Of a stretch of 14,520 nucleotides of DNA, positions 14,452 to 14,520 are shown in pieces. Numbering within the stretch: position 1 is the first letter of the stretch; each line of letters opens with the position of its first letter. A program made the translations under genes and the position numbers. The notes beneath the pieces were generated by a model, which made no database searches, was not told the origin of the DNA, and worked only from the letters and a program-made list of their open reading frames with translations. Origin of the DNA: CAZEYT01 sp964516295 (GTDB lineage Bacteria > Verrucomicrobiota > Verrucomicrobiia > Chthoniobacterales > Terrimicrobiaceae); contig CAZEYT010000074.1 of NCBI GenBank assembly GCA_964516295.1, positions 1 to 14,520 of the forward strand, written 5' to 3'.

Positions 14452-14520
14452 ATTTTTTGGCACCACTTAACCCGAGTTCCGCAGTTTGAAGAGGCCGATA
14501 TGGCAACCATGCGGGTTGGC

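Larger units (their letters stand above)
13424..14455. mobile_element. Possible extent of the degenerate IS1634-like element
   Basis: A 9-bp inverted pair, AAATCGTTG (13424-13432) and CAACGATTT (14447-14455), brackets the transposase gene and could mark terminal inverted repeats. The pairing does not extend further outward or inward, and I could not identify a target-site duplication. The bounds are therefore tentative and the right end may lie further along or beyond the window. Confidence 0.25.

Noticed and set aside
13535..14506. Long minus-strand open frame (323 codons) across the transposase gene
   Set aside because: Its product has no recognisable domain and it is the antisense shadow of the plus-strand frame, which carries clear transposase motifs.
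14416..14520. Open frame starting in the ATGA at the transposase stop and reaching the window edge
   Set aside because: About 35 codons with no recognised similarity, crossing a flanking repeat and a hairpin; too little sequence to call a gene.

Overview
The window is a GC-rich stretch of bacterial chromosome with tightly packed genes, several ATGA stop/start overlaps, and mostly weak or absent Shine-Dalgarno sequences. The gene content fits a Gram-negative heterotroph, most likely Verrucomicrobiota or a relative: class Ia NrdA, a metK-ahcY pair controlled by an ArsR-methyltransferase fusion, a Tat-exported aldo/keto reductase, and an IS1634-type transposase. That assignment is inferred from gene content; no rRNA or other phylogenetic marker is present.

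Layout. Positions 1-1100 hold the 3' end of nrdA (ribonucleotide reductase large subunit). A candidate leaderless promoter then precedes a two-gene unit (1295-2454) encoding a very short, degenerate ECF-sigma-like protein and a single-pass membrane protein resembling an anti-sigma factor. A hairpin and a minus-strand terminator separate this unit from an MTH1-like Nudix hydrolase (2633-3109, minus). Reading away from the Nudix gene is a Tat-signal aldo/keto reductase (3224-4222). Three overlapping or closely coupled plus-strand genes follow (4322-7142): a PAP2 lipid phosphatase, a GT-C/PMT-like membrane glycosyltransferase and a DPM1/ArnC-like GT2. Together they look like a cassette that charges a polyprenyl carrier with a sugar and transfers that sugar outside the membrane. 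The GT2 gene runs 64 bp into the convergent AI-2E-family transporter gene (7079-8278, minus).

The most coherent system is the methionine-cycle locus. An ArsR-type winged-helix protein fused to a SAM-dependent methyltransferase domain (8333-9253, minus) is divergent from metK (9311-10507) and ahcY (10526-12034). The 57-bp gap between them carries a 28-bp dyad built from four ATATC/GATAT half-sites. This resembles the SahR type of SAH-responsive control: MetK makes SAM, methyltransferases turn it into SAH, AhcY removes SAH, and the regulator presumably reads SAH or SAM. A strong intrinsic terminator (12050-12095) closes the operon.

Beyond it lies a ClpX-like AAA+ ATPase (12160-13368) that lacks both the N-terminal zinc-binding domain and the ClpP-docking loop. 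The window ends with a transposase gene (13619-14419) that keeps recognisable N- and C-termini but appears to have lost two internal segments in frame, flanked by short repeats. I found no tRNA, rRNA, CRISPR array or obvious prophage.
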